A stretch of DNA of 17,310 bases, taken from the NCBI GenBank assembly GCA_003248755.1, contig QFQW01000080.1, positions 1 to 17,310 of the forward strand, in the 5' to 3' direction. The stretch comes from Chryseobacterium sp. (GTDB lineage: Bacteria > Bacteroidota > Bacteroidia > Flavobacteriales > Weeksellaceae). Positions within the stretch are counted from its first letter, which is position 1; each line of letters starts with the position of its first letter. Shown piece by piece: positions 15,414 through 17,310 of this stretch. The notes below the pieces were generated by a model, which worked only from the letters and a program-made list of their open reading frames with translations, was not told the origin of the DNA and made no database searches. The position numbers were made by a program, and so were the translations under genes.

Positions 15414-17036
15414 TTACATCATTCCTGGCATTCCGCCACCCATTGGCATTGCAGGTTCATCTTTTTTAACTTCAGTGATTACACATTCAGTTGTTAAAAG
15501 CATTCCTGAAACAGAAGCTGCGTTTTCAAGGGCAACTCTTGTTACTTTAGTTGGGTCAATGATTCCAGCTTCTAGCATATTCACGAACTCGTCAGTTTTA
15601 GCATTGTAACCAAAATCTGCAGTTCCTTCCGCAACTTTAGCAACAATTACAGAACCTTCACCACCAGCATTAGCAACGATTTGTCTCAAAGGTTCTTCGA
15701 TAGCTCTCTTAACGATTTTGATACCTGTTGTTTCGTCAGCATTATCACCTTCGAAGTTAAGGGCAGAAACTGCTCTTACCAAAGCAACACCACCTCCTGC
15801 AACGATACCTTCTTCAACTGCAGCTCTTGTAGCGTGAAGTGCGTCATCTACTCTGTCTTTTTTCTCTTTCATTTCTACTTCAGAAGCGGCACCCACATAA
15901 AGTACAGCAACTCCACCAGCTAATTTAGCCAGTCTTTCCTGAAGTTTTTCTTTATCATAATCGGAAGTAGTTGTTTCCATCTGAGCTTTGATTTGGGAAA
16001 CTCTTCCTTTGATTTGAGCCTCATCACCACCACCATTTACGATAGTTGTATTGTCTTTATCGATAGAAACTTTTTCAGCAGTTCCTAACATTTCGATAGT
16101 TACATTTTCCATTGTGAAACCTCTTTCTTCAGAGATTACTGTTCCACCTGTTAAAATTGCGATATCTTCCAACATTGCTTTTCTTCTGTCACCGAATCCC
16201 GGCGCTTTTACAGCAGCAATTTTAAGAGAACCTCTCAATTTATTGACTACCAAAGTAGCTAAAGCTTCACCTTCAACTTCTTCAGAGATGATCAATAATG
16301 ATTTCCCACCTTGTGCAACTGGCTCAAGAACTGGTAATAATTCTTTCATAGAAGAGATTTTTTTCTCAACCAAAAGAATGTAAGGATTGTCTAATTCTGC
16401 AACCATCTTCTCAGGATTAGTTACAAAATATGGAGATTGGAAACCTCTGTCGAACTGCATACCTTCCACAACATCTACAGTTGTATCAATACCTTTTGCT
16501 TCCTCAACAGTGATAACACCTTCTTTACCTACTTTTCCAAAAGCTTCAGCGATTAATGAACCGATAGTTTCGTCGTTATTTGCAGAAACAGAAGCTACTT
16601 GTTTTACTTTTTCTGTAGAATCACCTACAGTTTGAGATTGTGATTTTAAGTTTTCAACCACTGCAGATACAGCTTTGTCGATTCCTCTTTTCAAGTCCAT
16701 TGGATTGGCACCAGCAGCTACGTTTTTAAGCCCTTCTCTTACGATTGCCTGAGCAAGAACTGTTGCGGTAGTTGTACCATCTCCAGCGATGTCATTGGTT
16801 TTAGAAGCAACTTCTTTCACCATTTGAGCACCCATATTTTCTACTCTGTCCTCAAGCTCGATTTCTTTTGCTACAGAAACTCCGTCTTTTGTAACATGAG
16901 GAGCACCGAAAGATTTTTCGATGACAACGTTTCTACCTTTTGGTCCCAAAGTTACTTTTACTGCATTAGCCAATGCGTCAACACCTCTTTTTAGGGCGTC
17001 TCTTGATTCAATATCGAATTTTATTTCTTTTGCCAT
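15414..17036 (-). CDS. groL: Chaperonin GroEL (Hsp60)
   Basis: The 540-residue protein is the large chaperonin subunit, which forms tetradecameric double rings in the cytoplasm and folds proteins with ATP and GroES. Seen in the sequence are VKVTLGPKGRNVVIEKSFG (26-44), TKDGVSVAKEIELED (49-63), the ATP-binding NDIAGDGTTTATVLAQAI (81-98; D86), the apical-domain region about 190-370, the hallmark AAVEEGIVAGGG near 400, and the C-terminal Gly-Met tail GGGMPGMM. Length is normal (about 540-548). The ATG at 17036 gives MAKEIKFD, the usual Bacteroidota start. It lies 98 bases behind groES on the same strand. Codon use is less A/T-biased than in the polysaccharide genes, as expected for a highly expressed gene. 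No HrcA/CIRCE-type repeat is seen here; any heat-shock control would lie upstream of groES, outside the window. Confidence 0.98.
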   Translation of the reverse strand: MAKEIKFDIESRDALKRGVDALANAVKVTLGPKGRNVVIEKSFGAPHVTKDGVSVAKEIELEDRVENMGAQMVKEVASKTNDIAGDGTTTATVLAQAIVREGLKNVAAGANPMDLKRGIDKAVSAVVENLKSQSQTVGDSTEKVKQVASVSANNDETIGSLIAEAFGKVGKEGVITVEEAKGIDTTVDVVEGMQFDRGFQSPYFVTNPEKMVAELDNPYILLVEKKISSMKELLPVLEPVAQGGKSLLIISEEVEGEALATLVVNKLRGSLKIAAVKAPGFGDRRKAMLEDIAILTGGTVISEERGFTMENVTIEMLGTAEKVSIDKDNTTIVNGGGDEAQIKGRVSQIKAQMETTTSDYDKEKLQERLAKLAGGVAVLYVGAASEVEMKEKKDRVDDALHATRAAVEEGIVAGGGVALVRAVSALNFEGDNADETTGIKIVKRAIEEPLRQIVANAGGEGSVIVAKVAEGTADFGYNAKTDEFVNMLEAGIIDPTKVTRVALENAASVSGMLLTTECVITEVKKDEPAMPMGGGMPGMM

Positions 17037-17134
17037 TTTTTATTGTATTAATGTACTTTGTACAATGCTATTAATGAATTTAATATCCACGAAAACTAAA
17101 ATCAGTTTACGTACGTTTTACTTTTTACAATTAA
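17037..17134 (-). other. groES-groEL spacer with short palindromes
   Basis: The 98-base spacer holds TGTAC-TTT-GTACA (hairpin arms 5 bp) just before groEL and a perfect 8-bp palindrome ACGTACGT nearer groES. Neither forms a terminator with a U-run, so read-through from groES into groEL is expected. Whether these repeats matter for regulation or processing cannot be told from one sequence. Confidence 0.45.
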
Positions 17135-17310
17135 TTATCCAATGATTCCAAGTAAATCACCCTCTTTTACAATTAAATAATCTTTGCCTTCAAATTTTAA
17201 TTCGGTTCCGGAATATTTTCCATAAAGAACTTTGTCACCCACTTTTACAGTTGTAGGTTCATCTTTTTTTCCAGGACCAACTGCTACGACAGTTCCTTCT
17301 TGTGGTTTTT
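17135..17310 (-). CDS. groS: Co-chaperonin GroES (Hsp10), C-terminal part
   Basis: The frame entering from the right edge gives 57 residues and a stop at 17135-17137. The visible parts are KPQEGTVVAVGPGKKDEP, VKVGDKVLYGKYSGTEL, KFEGKDYLIVKEGDLLGIIG, the standard C-terminal half of the 10-kDa co-chaperonin; about 35 N-terminal residues lie outside the window. GroES caps GroEL as a heptamer and closes the folding chamber. It lies directly before groEL in the usual groES-groEL order. Confidence 0.96.
   Translation of the reverse strand, partial: KPQEGTVVAVGPGKKDEPTTVKVGDKVLYGKYSGTELKFEGKDYLIVKEGDLLGIIG

Noticed and set aside
15681..17145. Several plus-strand ORFs opposite groEL and upstream
   Set aside because: GroEL on the minus strand is certain; these frames are by-products of its codon pattern.
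1..17310. CRISPR arrays, insertion sequences, phage genes, tRNA or rRNA genes
   Set aside because: No regularly spaced repeats, transposase or integrase-like proteins, or tRNA/rRNA sequence patterns were found on either strand.

Overview
The window looks like a chromosomal segment of a member of the Bacteroidota, most likely a flavobacterium close to Chryseobacterium/Elizabethkingia (Weeksellaceae). The evidence is very AT-rich DNA, weak or absent Shine-Dalgarno sequences, TAnnTTTG-type -7 promoter elements in several gaps, and typical Bacteroidota versions of RimO, GroEL and M48 peptidases. Genus is an inference; no 16S or other marker gene is present.

Region 1 (1-10884, + strand) is the 3' part of an exopolysaccharide/capsule (or O-antigen-like) biosynthesis cluster. 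In order it holds the end of an EpsG/Wzy-like polymerase, a GT4 glycosyltransferase, a left-handed beta-helix O-acetyltransferase, a GT8-like (DPD motif) glycosyltransferase, an exported TIM-barrel glycoside hydrolase, two more GT4 enzymes (the second WbaZ-like), an NAD-dependent sugar epimerase/dehydratase, a TagD-like nucleotidylyltransferase, RmlC (dTDP-4-dehydrorhamnose 3,5-epimerase) and, last, a WbaP/WcaJ-type polyprenyl-phosphate sugar-1-phosphate transferase that would start the repeat unit. Short gaps and two ATGA overlaps (7357-7360 and 8851-8854) indicate cotranscription, perhaps with internal promoters. Flippase, export and chain-length genes and RmlA/B/D are not in the window; they probably lie upstream or elsewhere. 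A hairpin plus T-run at 10913-10941 closes the cluster.

Region 2 (10942-13212, + strand) holds rimO (ribosomal protein S12 methylthiotransferase), a strongly T-rich 513-base gap that begins with the rimO terminator, and a small exported RlpA-like double-psi beta-barrel protein. A 14-bp hairpin at 13180-13212 serves as a shared terminator with the convergent gene that follows.

Region 3 (13215-17310, - strand) holds a large membrane M48 metallopeptidase with a long uncharacterised C-terminal region, then groEL and the 3' end of groES, which form a groES-groEL operon with its own terminator at 15355-15385. These are housekeeping/protein quality control genes.

I see no CRISPR array, insertion sequence, phage gene, tRNA or rRNA. 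The most interesting parts are the sugar-modification block at 7357-9396 (epimerase, nucleotidylyltransferase, RmlC), the glycoside hydrolase embedded in the polysaccharide cluster, and the unexplained C-terminal half of the M48 protein. I did not find a clear new defence or mobile system.
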